DNA of 34,699 nt from JBFKQC01 sp041627895 (GCA_041627895.1 JBFKQC010000043.1:1-34699); one strand, 5' to 3'. Shown: positions 7,816 to 15,380, counted from the stretch's first letter. Numbers and translations are program-made. The notes: generated by a model not told the origin, from the sequence alone.

Positions 7816-8682
7816 TCATCGCCCGAACCCCATGCGCCGCATCGCCAGCGCCTGGCACGCGGCGATCGCGGTGACCAGCCCGCCGGCCAGGCAGGCCGCC
7901 GCGATCAGCGCCGACCAGACGATGATCTGGTTGCCGAACTGGTCGCCGATCAGGATCCGCGCACCGAGCCCGCGGATCGCGCCGGTGGGCAGCTCGCCCA
8001 CGATGGTCCCCACCAGCGCGGCGGCGATACCGATCTTCAGCGAGGTGAAGAGATACGGCACCGAGGCCGGCAGCCTCAGCTTCCAGAAGCTCTGCCACGG
8101 GCTCGCGCCATAGGTCTGCAAGAGGTCGAGCTGCATCGCATCCGGCGAGCGCAGGCCCTTCACCATGCCCACCAGCACCGGGAAGAAGCACAGGTAGGCA
8201 GAGATGATCGCCTTCGGCACCGCGCGCCCCTCGACCCCGATCGTCGCCAGCACCACGATGATCATCGGCGCGATCGCCACGATCGGCACGGTCTGGCTGA
8301 TCACCGCCCAGGGCATCAGGCTCATGTCGGCGGTGCGCGAATAGACGATGGCGACCGCCAGCGCCATGCCGACCGCGGTGCCGAGTGCAAAGCCGGCCAG
8401 CGTCGAACTCAGCGTGATCCAGCCGTGGAACACCAGGCTCCGCTTCGAGGTCACGCGGGTGTCGACCACCGTTTTCTTCAGTTCCGCCGCCACCTGGTGC
8501 GGCGCCGGCAGCCGCGGGCGTTCCTGCGCCATGGTGTCGGCCACGATGTCCGCAAAGCTCAGCTCGGTCCCCGCACGCTCCGCCTGAGCCTTCGTCCAGG
8601 CCATGTTCATCGGAACCACGGCCAGATACCAGATGCCCAGAATGGCGCAAAGCACGGTCAGGACCGGCAGGATCCGGGTCAT
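7816..8682 (-). CDS. ABC transporter permease (SsuC/ThiX type), second of two
   Basis: A 288-residue permease paralogous to the one at 6789-7634. The EAA-like loop is clear: YGASPWQSFWKLRLPASVPY. A first membrane segment is followed by an unusually long hydrophilic stretch (about residues 28-80, rich in charged residues) before the remaining five to six segments. ATG 8682 is preferred over GTG 8703 because a GGGGTC ribosome-like run precedes it. It lies downstream of the ATPase gene with an 81-base spacer that contains an 11-bp tandem repeat. Confidence 0.87.
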   Translation of the reverse strand: MTRILPVLTVLCAILGIWYLAVVPMNMAWTKAQAERAGTELSFADIVADTMAQERPRLPAPHQVAAELKKTVVDTRVTSKRSLVFHGWITLSSTLAGFALGTAVGMALAVAIVYSRTADMSLMPWAVISQTVPIVAIAPMIIVVLATIGVEGRAVPKAIISAYLCFFPVLVGMVKGLRSPDAMQLDLLQTYGASPWQSFWKLRLPASVPYLFTSLKIGIAAALVGTIVGELPTGAIRGLGARILIGDQFGNQIIVWSALIAAACLAGGLVTAIAACQALAMRRMGFGR

Positions 8683-8714
8683 GGCCGACCCCAGATGCTG
8701 CACTGCAGTACATA

Positions 8715-8747
8715 CGTGATACCGACGTGATACCGACGCGATACCGA
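8715..8747. repeat. Three tandem 11-bp repeats between ATPase and permease genes
   Basis: CGTGATACCGA occurs twice exactly (8715-8725, 8726-8736) and once with a single T-to-C change (8737-8747). The period of 11 bp is close to one DNA turn. The array lies in the leader of the permease gene, on the transcribed side of the ATPase stop. Confidence 0.85.
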
Positions 8748-8763
8748 CGCGGGTTTTCGGCCC

Positions 8764-9546
8764 TCAGTCGTCATAGGCGTGCCCCGCCCTCAGCCCCTGC
8801 CGCACCCGGTGCGCGATCTCCAGAAACGGGCCGGTGTCGCGGATATCGAGCGGGCGCTGCCGCGGCAGCGGGCTTTCGATCACGTCGGTGATCCGCCCGG
8901 GCCTGGGCGACATCACCACGATCTTGGTCGACAGATATACCGCCTCCGGGATCGAGTGGGTCACGAAGCCGATGGTCTTTTCCGTGCGCGCCCAGAGCTT
9001 TAGCAACTGTTCGTTCAGGTGGTCGCGGACGATCTCGTCAAGCGCGCCGAAGGGCTCGTCCATCAGCAGGATATCCGCGTCGAACGCCAGCGCCCGGGCA
9101 ATGCTCGCGCGCTGCTGCATGCCGCCCGAAAGTTGCCAGGGAAATTTCTTCTCGAACCCGGACAGCTCCACCAGATCCAGCACGGCAGACACCCGCTCGG
9201 CCATGTCCGCCCTGGAGTATCCCATGATTTCCAGGGGCAAGCGGACATTCCCCGCGATCGTCCGCCACGGATACAGCCCCGCGGCCTGGAAAACATAGCC
9301 ATAGGCCCGCGACCTTCGCGCCTCGTCCGGCGACAGGCCATTCACCGTGATCCCGCCGCCCGTCGGCTGTTCAAGCCCCGCCACGACGCGCAGAAACGTC
9401 GTCTTGCCGCAGCCGCTCGGCCCGATGAAGCTGACGAATTCGCCCTTGCCGATGTCCAGCGACACGTCCTTGAGCGCCTGCACCGGCCCGTCGCTGGTCT
9501 GGAACGTCAGGTCCAGCCCCTTGGCCGCGATCACCGGCTCCGTCAT
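8764..9546 (-). CDS. ABC transporter ATP-binding protein (SsuB/TauB type)
   Basis: A 260-residue ATPase. Walker A is GPSGCGKT (42-49), the signature is LSGGMQQR, Walker B is ILLMDEP, and a switch histidine sits in FVTHSIPEAV. These are features of the nitrate/taurine/sulfonate importer ATPases that partner NMT1-like binding proteins. ATG 9546 is taken as start with GGGG six bases upstream; ATG 9558 is in frame and possible. The start lies only 14-26 bases from the divergent cupin start, so no independent promoter fits between them. Confidence 0.92.
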   Translation of the reverse strand: MTEPVIAAKGLDLTFQTSDGPVQALKDVSLDIGKGEFVSFIGPSGCGKTTFLRVVAGLEQPTGGGITVNGLSPDEARRSRAYGYVFQAAGLYPWRTIAGNVRLPLEIMGYSRADMAERVSAVLDLVELSGFEKKFPWQLSGGMQQRASIARALAFDADILLMDEPFGALDEIVRDHLNEQLLKLWARTEKTIGFVTHSIPEAVYLSTKIVVMSPRPGRITDVIESPLPRQRPLDIRDTGPFLEIAHRVRQGLRAGHAYDD

Positions 9547-9572
9547 ACTCGGCCCCATATGGAGGATTTCCG

Positions 9573-9974
9573 ATGACCGGCGAATGCCAGAAACTCAGGC
9601 CCGGCGGAACCTATTCGGGCAAGCAGGGCTTTGATTACTTTGAAGGAATTGCGAAGGAAACGACGGGCAGCCAGGGCGTATGCATGCACCTCCTGACGAT
9701 CCCGCCGGGCGGGCGCGCCAAGGCGCACAAGCACGAAACGCATGAAACCGCGATCTATGTTCTCGAAGGCAGGGCGCGGATGTACTGGGGCGAAAGGCTG
9801 GAACACCTGATGGACCTCGAGGCCGGCGAGATGCTTTATATCCCCGCCGACTGCCCGCATCTGCCGTTCAACCCCTACGACGCACCCGCGCGTGCCGTCA
9901 TCGCCCGCACCGACCCGCTCGAGCAGGAATCGGTCGTCCTGCTGCCGGACCTGGAAGAGACCGTGCCCGCCTGA
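9573..9974 (+). CDS. Cupin-domain protein, inverted within the pyrimidine locus
   Basis: A 133-residue single-domain cupin. Motif 1 gives H52-x-H54 with H57/E58 (AHKHETHETAIYVLEG), and motif 2 gives the second-half histidine H96 (IPADCPHLPFN), so a metal site is likely. Family members include small-molecule isomerases, dioxygenases and binding proteins; the substrate is unknown. GGAGG at 9561-9565 gives a sound ribosome site for ATG 9573. It is the only plus-strand gene between 5779 and 13405, fitting exactly between the ATPase start (14-26 bases) and the dihydropyrimidinase stop (4 bases). A role in handling an unstable pyrimidine-pathway intermediate is guesswork from context. Confidence 0.85.
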   Translation: MTGECQKLRPGGTYSGKQGFDYFEGIAKETTGSQGVCMHLLTIPPGGRAKAHKHETHETAIYVLEGRARMYWGERLEHLMDLEAGEMLYIPADCPHLPFNPYDAPARAVIARTDPLEQESVVLLPDLEETVPA

Positions 9975-9978
9975 CACG

Positions 9979-11433
9979 TCAGACGCCGGTCGCCGGAATG
10001 CCGGTCCGCTCGACGGGCCGCGGCGCGGTCAGTTCCTTCCAACTCGACAGCGCCCGGTTCACCGGGCCGTTCGCCTCGCGGCGGACGAATTCGCCGTGGC
10101 CCTCTTGCGTGCGGATTTCGCCGTCATGCACAGCGACCTGCCCGCGGGTCAGCGTGAACCGCGGCAGGCCCTTGACCTGCTTGCCCTCGAAGACGTTGTA
10201 GTCGATGGCCGATTGCTGGCTCTTGGCGGTGATCGTCTTCGCTTTCTCCGGGTCCCAGACCACGATATCGGCGTCGCTGCCGACCATGATGGCGCCCTTC
10301 TTCGGATAGCAGTTCAGGATTTTCGCGATATTGGTCGAGGTCACGGCGACGAACTCGTTCGGGGTCAGCCGCCCGGTATTCACGCCATGGGTCCAGAGCA
10401 TCGGCATCCGGTCTTCCAGCCCGCCGGTGCCATTCGGGATCTTGGTGAAATCGCCGACGCCGAACCGCTTCTGCTCGGTGGTGAACGCGCAATGGTCGGT
10501 CGCCACGACGCTGAGCGACCCGGCCTGCAGCCCGGCCCAGAGCGAATCCTGGTGCTGCCTGTTGCGGAACGGCGGCGACATCACCCGGCGCGCGGCGTGG
10601 TCCCAGTCTGGGTTGAAATACTCGCTCTCGTCCAGCGTCAGGTGCTGGATCAGCGGCTCGCCCCAGACCCGCTTGCCCTGCTGGCGCGCCCGCCGGATCG
10701 CCTCGTGCGCCTCCTCGCAAGAGGTGTGCACCACGTAAAGCGGCACGCCCGCCATGTCGGCGATCATGATCGCGCGGTTCGTGGCCTCGCCCTCGACCTG
10801 GGAGGGCCGCGAATAGGCGTGCGCCTCGGGTCCGGTATTGCCCTCGGCCATCAGCTTGGCCTGCAACTCGGCCACCACGTCGCCGTTCTCGGCATGGACC
10901 AGCGCGATGCCGCCCAGTTCGGCGAGGCGCTTGAAGCTGGCGAACATCTCGTCGTCGTTCACCATCAGCGCGCCCTTGTAGGCCATGAAATGCTTGAAGG
11001 TGGTGATGCCTTCCTTCTCGATGACGCTGGCCATCTCGTTGAACACCTGCTCGCCCCACCACGTCACCGCCATGTGGTAGGAGTAGTCGCAGTTCGCCCG
11101 CCCCGACTTGTTGTGCCACATCTGCAGCGCGTCATGCAGGCCCTGCCCCGGCGAGGGCAGGGCGAAGTCGACCACCATCGTGGTGCCGCCACTGAGCGCC
11201 GCGCGGGTGCCGGACTCGAAATCGTCGGTCGAGTAGGTGCCCATGAACGGCATCTCCAGGTGGGTGTGCGGGTCGATGCCGCCGGGCATGACGAAGCAGC
11301 CGGTGGCGTCGAGCGTCTCGTCGCCTTTGAGGTTCGCGCCGATCTCGACGATCTTGCCGCCGTCGATCAAGACGTCGGCCTTGTAGGTCAGGTCGTGGGT
11401 GACGATGGTGCCGTTTTTGATGACTGTGGTCAT
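9979..11433 (-). CDS. hydA: Dihydropyrimidinase (D-hydantoinase)
   Basis: A 484-residue cyclic amidohydrolase that opens 5,6-dihydrouracil or dihydrothymine to N-carbamoyl-beta-amino acids, the second step of reductive pyrimidine degradation. The binuclear zinc ligands are visible: DPHTHLE (H56, H58), the carbamylated lysine K153 in FMAYKGA, later histidines in LVHAENGD and VVHTSCEEA, and the aspartate of VATDHCAF. Length and motifs fit dihydropyrimidinase rather than allantoinase or dihydroorotase. ATG 11433 is preceded by GGGAG at good spacing; upstream in-frame codons lack homology. It is flanked by the transporter/cupin genes and the 174-residue ORF, and the dehydrogenase genes preA and preT lie nearby. 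Confidence 0.95.
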   Translation of the reverse strand: MTTVIKNGTIVTHDLTYKADVLIDGGKIVEIGANLKGDETLDATGCFVMPGGIDPHTHLEMPFMGTYSTDDFESGTRAALSGGTTMVVDFALPSPGQGLHDALQMWHNKSGRANCDYSYHMAVTWWGEQVFNEMASVIEKEGITTFKHFMAYKGALMVNDDEMFASFKRLAELGGIALVHAENGDVVAELQAKLMAEGNTGPEAHAYSRPSQVEGEATNRAIMIADMAGVPLYVVHTSCEEAHEAIRRARQQGKRVWGEPLIQHLTLDESEYFNPDWDHAARRVMSPPFRNRQHQDSLWAGLQAGSLSVVATDHCAFTTEQKRFGVGDFTKIPNGTGGLEDRMPMLWTHGVNTGRLTPNEFVAVTSTNIAKILNCYPKKGAIMVGSDADIVVWDPEKAKTITAKSQQSAIDYNVFEGKQVKGLPRFTLTRGQVAVHDGEIRTQEGHGEFVRREANGPVNRALSSWKELTAPRPVERTGIPATGV

Positions 11434-11515
11434 TGTGAGTCTCCCATTCGCAGGTGCTGACTTGGCCGCGCGGCCCGCACGTTGTCGGACAGGCCCTTCC
11501 AATTGCCCCCGGGTT

Positions 11516-12040
11516 TCATGCGGTTTCCCATCTCAGGTAGTACTTGCGCAGTTTCATCAATTCCTCGCCCAGCCTTTGCGTCGCCAGCGGATTACACAGC
11601 ACGGTCAGGCGCACCCCATCGCGCAGCGGTTCGGTTTCCAGACGGACGCTGATGTTGGCCTTGTTCAAACCGATCATCGAAACAGGAAGGTATTCGCGCT
11701 CGAATGCCGCCACGGACCGGCACCCGGATTGCCTGTAGGCCGGCCAGTCGGTGCGCTTGCGTTTCCGCACACTCTGCGGCATCGGGCGGTTCTCGCTGGC
11801 CAGGAACCGTTCGCAGGCCGCCGCGCCCAGCGTAGCCGGCTCCAGGCCGTCGATATCGGCGATCTCGCCGTCGAGCTCGAACTGGATACCTCCACCGAAC
11901 AGACTGGCGATAATGGCCCTGTCCCGTTGCCGATGCAGAAAGACGTGGCAGCCTCGACGCAATTCGCCGGCGCGCAGCCGCTCGGCCGGCGTCAACGGAC
12001 GTTCCGGAGCCGCCCGGCGCCGGCGAAACCACTGCTTCAT
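11516..12040 (-). CDS. Uncharacterised 174-residue protein between hydA and the carbamoyl hydrolase
   Basis: I do not recognise this protein. It begins with a very basic stretch (MKQWFRRRRAAPERP), has a central acidic segment (FELDGEIADIDGLEP), a basic block (SVRKRKRTDW), and ends with a mixed alpha/beta region (GVRLTVLCNPLA). No signal peptide or membrane segment is seen. GGAGG eight bases upstream of ATG 12040 supports the start. Base composition and spacing (82 bases before hydA) fit a true operon member. A regulatory or accessory role in the pyrimidine pathway is possible by position only. Confidence 0.65.
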   Translation of the reverse strand: MKQWFRRRRAAPERPLTPAERLRAGELRRGCHVFLHRQRDRAIIASLFGGGIQFELDGEIADIDGLEPATLGAAACERFLASENRPMPQSVRKRKRTDWPAYRQSGCRSVAAFEREYLPVSMIGLNKANISVRLETEPLRDGVRLTVLCNPLATQRLGEELMKLRKYYLRWETA

Positions 12041-12130
12041 CGCGATGCCCTCCGCCGCACGTCGTTGAACCTGCACGCTCTGCTGGCCACCCTCTTCCGC
12101 CTCACTTCGCTCAATCATTCCCGAAGGGCG

Positions 12131-12147
12131 AGGGGGCGACGCCCCCT
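12131..12147. other. GC hairpin after the carbamoyl hydrolase gene
   Basis: A perfect 7-bp stem (AGGGGGC 12131-12137, GCCCCCT 12141-12147) with a 3-nt loop lies 8 bases beyond the hydrolase stop on the minus strand. No T-run follows, so it is probably a processing or stability element rather than a terminator. Confidence 0.45.
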
Positions 12148-12154
12148 GCCGATG

Positions 12155-13405
12155 TCACTGCACCACCCCTGCCGTTTCCACCACCGCGTGGAACAGCACG
12201 TCCGCCCCGGCGCTGGCCCAGTCGGGCGAGATCTCCTCGGCCTCGTTATGGCTCAGCCCGTCGACGCAGGGGCACATCACCATCGCCGTCGGCGCCACCC
12301 GGTTGATCCAGCAGGCGTCATGCCCGGCGCCCGAGATGATGTTGCGGTGCGAATAGCCCAGCCGCTCGGCGGCCGAGCGCACCGCCGCGACGCAGCCCGC
12401 GTCGAATTCCACCGGGTCGAAGCCGCCGACCTTCTCGAACGCGACCGTCAGCCCCATCTCCTCGCAGATGCTCTGCGCGCCCTCGTGCAGGCGCTTTTCC
12501 ATGTCCTCGATGACCTCCAGCACAGGCGAGCGGAAATCGACGGTGAACACCACGCGCCCGGGGATCACGTTGCGCGAGTTCGGGTAGACGTCGATATGGC
12601 CCGCCGCGCCCACCGCGTCGGGCTTGTGCGACCAGGCGATCTCGTCCACCAGTTCCAGCACCCGCGCCATCCCCAGCCCGGCGTTCCTGCGCATCGGCAT
12701 CGGCGTCGATCCGGTGTGCGATTCCTTGCCGGTGATCGTCACCTGCGTCCAGCTCAGCCCCTGCCCGTGGGTGACGACGCCGATATCCTTGCCCTCGGCC
12801 TCGAGGATCGGGCCCTGCTCGATGTGCAGTTCGAAGAACGCCCTCATCCTGCGTGCGCCAACCTCTTCGTCGCCGCGCCAGCCGATGCGCCGCAACTCGT
12901 CGCCGAATGTCTTGCCGTCGTGGTCGGTGCGCTCATAGGCCCAGTCCTGGGTGTGGACCCCGGCGAAGACCCCGCTTGCCAGCATCGCCGGAGCGAACCG
13001 CGTGCCTTCCTCGTTGGTCCAGTTGACCACGACGATCGGGTGTTTCGTCTTGATGTCCAGGTCGTTCAGCGTGCGGATCACCTCGAGCCCCCCGAGCACG
13101 CCCAGCACCCCGTCGTACTTGCCGCCGGTCGGTTGCGTGTCGAGATGGCTGCCCACATAGACCGGCAGCGCGTCGGGGTCGGTGCCCTCGCGCCGCGCGA
13201 ACATGTTGCCCATCTGGTCGAGGCCCATCGTGCAGCCCGCCGCCTCGCACCATTTCCGGAATAGTGCGCGGCCTTCGCCGTCTTCGTCGGTCACGGTCTG
13301 GCGGTTGTTGCCGCCGGCGATGCCGGGTCCGATCCTGGCCATTTCCATGATCGAGTCCCACAAACGCCCGCCATTGATCCTGAGGTTTTCCCCCGGTGCC
13401 GCCAT
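12155..13405 (-). CDS. Zn-dependent N-carbamoyl amino-acid hydrolase, candidate beta-ureidopropionase
   Basis: A 416-residue M20-type amidase of the HyuC/AmaB/beta-ureidopropionase group. It would hydrolyse N-carbamoyl-beta-alanine or N-carbamoyl-beta-aminoisobutyrate to the free beta-amino acid, CO2 and ammonia, the third reductive-pathway step. Bimetal ligands are visible: GSHLDTQPTGGKYDG (H87, D98), NEEGTRF (E132/E133), FELHIEQGP, and the late histidine in GLSHNEAEE. The lid domain lies between. ATG 13405 was chosen because a GGGGG run precedes it; in-frame ATG 13417 and further upstream codons have no ribosome site. The gene is divergent from the RutR-like regulator across a 112-base gap containing a perfect operator-like dyad, so it is probably the first gene of the regulated minus-strand operon. 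Confidence 0.9.
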   Translation of the reverse strand: MAAPGENLRINGGRLWDSIMEMARIGPGIAGGNNRQTVTDEDGEGRALFRKWCEAAGCTMGLDQMGNMFARREGTDPDALPVYVGSHLDTQPTGGKYDGVLGVLGGLEVIRTLNDLDIKTKHPIVVVNWTNEEGTRFAPAMLASGVFAGVHTQDWAYERTDHDGKTFGDELRRIGWRGDEEVGARRMRAFFELHIEQGPILEAEGKDIGVVTHGQGLSWTQVTITGKESHTGSTPMPMRRNAGLGMARVLELVDEIAWSHKPDAVGAAGHIDVYPNSRNVIPGRVVFTVDFRSPVLEVIEDMEKRLHEGAQSICEEMGLTVAFEKVGGFDPVEFDAGCVAAVRSAAERLGYSHRNIISGAGHDACWINRVAPTAMVMCPCVDGLSHNEAEEISPDWASAGADVLFHAVVETAGVVQ

Positions 13406-13445
13406 CGCCGCCCCCATCCGTTGCGAAAGTCCTGCGCCAAAGAGT

Positions 13446-13461
13446 TTGACCAATTGGTCAG
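13446..13461. promoter_or_regulatory. RutR-type operator
   Basis: TTGACCAATTGGTCAG contains a perfect 14-bp palindrome (TGACCAATTGGTCA at 13447-13460). It fits the published E. coli RutR consensus TTGACCAnnTGGTCAA in 15 of 16 positions, the only mismatch being the last base. It lies between the rutR-like gene and the divergent hydrolase gene, where autoregulation and pathway control would be expected. Confidence 0.8.
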
Positions 13462-13465
13462 GGGA

Positions 13466-13493
13466 ACGCTACCACTCGGGTGAGGCCAGTCAA
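13466..13493 (-). promoter_or_regulatory. Predicted promoter of the carbamoyl hydrolase operon
   Basis: On the minus strand TTGACT (13488-13493) and TAGCGT (13466-13471) are 16 bases apart. The RutR-type dyad begins four bases beyond the -10-like box, so a bound repressor would cover the start site. The -10 match is weak. Confidence 0.4.
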
Positions 13494-13517
13494 GGACTTC
13501 GGTCCCGGAGGGCAGAG

Positions 13518-14135
13518 ATGACGGATACCGGCCCGCGCACGCGGATTCAGGAAAGGAACATCGCCGCCATACTTGACGCGGCGCTGGACGTGTTCTCGCA
13601 GGCCGGCTTCCGCGGCGCGACGCTGGACCAGATCGCCCGTGCGGCAGGTCTGTCGAAGCCCAATCTGCTGTACTACTTCAAGAACAAGCAGGCGATCCAC
13701 CGCGAATTGCTGAGCGAGCTTCTGGACACCTGGCTCGACCCGCTGCGCGGGCTCAACGACGAGGGCGACCCGATCGAAGAGATCGTGGACTACGTGATGC
13801 GCAAACTCGAGATGGCGCGCACGATGCCGCGCGAAAGCCGGCTATTCGCCAACGAGATCGTGCAGGGCGCGCCACATGTCCTCGATATCATCGAGGGCCC
13901 GCTGAAGGCGCTGGTCGACGAGAAGGCGGCGCTGATCCGCGGCTGGGCGGCGGCGGGACGGATCGCCGCGGTCGAGCCCTATCACCTGATCTTCTCGATA
14001 TGGGCCACGACCCAGCACTACGCCGATTTCGACGTCCAGGTGCGCGGCATCCTATCGCCCGAGGGCGATGCGCATTTCGCCGACGCGGCGGCCTTCCTGA
14101 GCCACCTGTACCGCCGCGCGCTGGCGCCCGGTTAA
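13518..14135 (+). CDS. RutR-like TetR-family pyrimidine regulator
   Basis: A 205-residue TetR-family repressor. The N-terminal helix-turn-helix spans about residues 14-60 (AALDVFSQAGFRGATLDQIA, then GLSKPNLLYYFKNKQAI). The ligand domain shares the RutR pattern: LDTWLDPLRGL, SRLFANEIVQGAPH, LIRGWAAAGRI and the strongly conserved LIFSIWATTQHYADF. E. coli RutR (about 212 residues) responds to uracil and thymine. GGAGG at 13507-13511 supports ATG 13518. The gene is transcribed away from the hydrolase gene across the RutR-type dyad. It probably derepresses the catabolic genes when uracil or thymine is present; the ligand is inferred from family and neighbours. Confidence 0.9.
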   Translation: MTDTGPRTRIQERNIAAILDAALDVFSQAGFRGATLDQIARAAGLSKPNLLYYFKNKQAIHRELLSELLDTWLDPLRGLNDEGDPIEEIVDYVMRKLEMARTMPRESRLFANEIVQGAPHVLDIIEGPLKALVDEKAALIRGWAAAGRIAAVEPYHLIFSIWATTQHYADFDVQVRGILSPEGDAHFADAAAFLSHLYRRALAPG

Positions 14136-14204
14136 CCACGCGCGCAGATTCCCGCTGGATTAACTTTATTTTTGCAATTCCACCCGTAGATTGGTCCGGT
14201 GGGG

Positions 14205-14221
14205 GCTCCTCTTGCGGGAGC
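14205..14221 (+). promoter_or_regulatory. Small hairpin covering the ribosome site of the 151-residue ORF
   Basis: GCTCC (14205-14209) can pair with GGAGC (14217-14221). The right arm contains most of the GGGAG ribosome site (14216-14220) of ATG 14228, so the stem could lower translation. The stem is only 5 bp, so the effect is uncertain. An AT-rich patch (14158-14180) just upstream is the likely promoter. Confidence 0.35.
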
Positions 14222-14227
14222 GACGAT

Positions 14228-14683
14228 ATGGGTGATCTAGCCGGAATTCCGCCGTTCGGCGGGGGCGGCGTCAATCTCCGCCCATTTATTGATACGACGC
14301 CCGCCGCGGTGCCGGCGGTCGAGCCGAGCGTCGGCGGGCAGGCGCTGACCGGGCGCATGTCCTCGGGAAGCCAGAATGCCGGCGGCCGGAGCAGCGACCG
14401 GCAGACCGCTGCGCATCCGGTGCTGCAGGAGCCGTTCGACGAGCATGCCCTGCCCGGCCCGCCGCCAACCTTCCAGGTCACGCTGCTGGAAGTGGACCAG
14501 CACCTGATGCGAACGCTGGCGCGGATCAACGCGGCGAACGGGTTCCGGAATTCCGCCATCGCGGCGGAACTGCCGGACCAGTCCGGGTCTGCGCCGACCG
14601 GGCGCCAGGACATCGGGGGCGATGGCGGGCATCGGACCAATTCGAATCCGTCGGACCGGTCCGGCGTCGAACAAACGAGCTAG
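14228..14683 (+). CDS. Uncharacterised 151-residue protein downstream of the RutR-like gene
   Basis: I do not recognise this protein. It is glycine/proline-rich and probably disordered over most of residues 1-85 and 120-151, with one short ordered-looking segment (TFQVTLLEVDQHLMRTLARINAANGF). No signal peptide or membrane span is present. GGGAG seven bases before ATG 14228 is a good ribosome site, which is the main reason for calling it. It follows the regulator gene on the same strand with a 92-base gap. Two copies of a 13-base GGAATTCC-centred word lie inside it. Confidence 0.55.
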   Translation: MGDLAGIPPFGGGGVNLRPFIDTTPAAVPAVEPSVGGQALTGRMSSGSQNAGGRSSDRQTAAHPVLQEPFDEHALPGPPPTFQVTLLEVDQHLMRTLARINAANGFRNSAIAAELPDQSGSAPTGRQDIGGDGGHRTNSNPSDRSGVEQTS

Positions 14684-14778
14684 ATACGACCTTTGGCGAC
14701 GCTTCGGCCGATCGGCCTCGCCGGCAATTGCCTTAGGCGCGGGCGAAGATCCCGCACCGGCGCATCGCCCGCGGCCCG

Positions 14779-15207
14779 TCAGCCGCCATAGGGGATCTCC
14801 ATCTCTGCCCCGTCCGGGAGGACGAGGGTCCAGACGAACCGCGCCGGCGCCGCGCCGACTATCGCGCCGTGCACGAGCCCCGCATCCTCGACAAAGACCT
14901 CGCCGGGGACGAGGTGCCGCTTGCTGCCATCGGGGAATGTCACACCCAGTTCACCCGACAACAGCGTCGCCACCCCGGGCCCGCCATGGGAATGCAGCGG
15001 AAACTCGGTGCCCGGTGCCACATCGACCACCAGTGTCATGACCTTGGCGTTCGGCACAAGCTCGGTGGTTAATTCCATCATGGCCACGACGCTCTCTTCC
15101 GCCGACGTCGCCTGCGGCACGGCCAGAAGACCGGCCACCGCCACGGAAAGGCAACCAGCCAAAGTCACCGACAAGCGTTTCTTGCGAGAAGTCCCCAGCA
15201 CAGACAT
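14779..15207 (-). CDS. Secreted cupin-domain protein
   Basis: A 142-residue protein with a signal peptide (basic MSVLGTSRKKR, hydrophobic core, probable cleavage at TSA|EES near residue 36), then a single cupin barrel. Motif 1 has H72-S-H74 with GGPGVATLLSG and motif 2 has PGEVFVEDAGLVHG with H113. A metal site is likely; the substrate is unknown. GGAGG upstream of ATG 15207 and a good sigma-70-like promoter at 15327-15355 suggest it is transcribed on its own, although it follows preA on the same strand. It is distinct from the cytoplasmic cupin at 9573; the two differ in length, leader and motifs. Confidence 0.82.
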   Translation of the reverse strand: MSVLGTSRKKRLSVTLAGCLSVAVAGLLAVPQATSAEESVVAMMELTTELVPNAKVMTLVVDVAPGTEFPLHSHGGPGVATLLSGELGVTFPDGSKRHLVPGEVFVEDAGLVHGAIVGAAPARFVWTLVLPDGAEMEIPYGG

Positions 15208-15326
15208 TTCGGCCTCCACCAGAAAGGGCTGCCGCAGCGATGACGCAAGCCACGGCCCGAACGCCAGCAGCCCGCCAATTCGTTGGAACCGCTTCAATAC
15301 GTGTGAATCATGCGTCCGCCGCGCAT

Positions 15327-15355
15327 ATTCTCCGCCCGTCCCGAATCGCCGTCAA
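15327..15355 (-). promoter_or_regulatory. Sigma-70-like promoter for the secreted cupin
   Basis: On the minus strand TTGACG (15350-15355) and GAGAAT (15327-15332) are exactly 17 bases apart, matching consensus at 5/6 and 4/6. It sits in the 173-base gap after preA, which contains no gene. Confidence 0.6.
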
Positions 15356-15380
15356 CGGAATTCGATGCCGGTGCCAGCCG

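Noticed and set aside
8715..8747. Tandem repeats as a CRISPR or iteron array
   Set aside because: Units are 11 bp with no spacers, no cas or rep gene is present, and there are only three copies.
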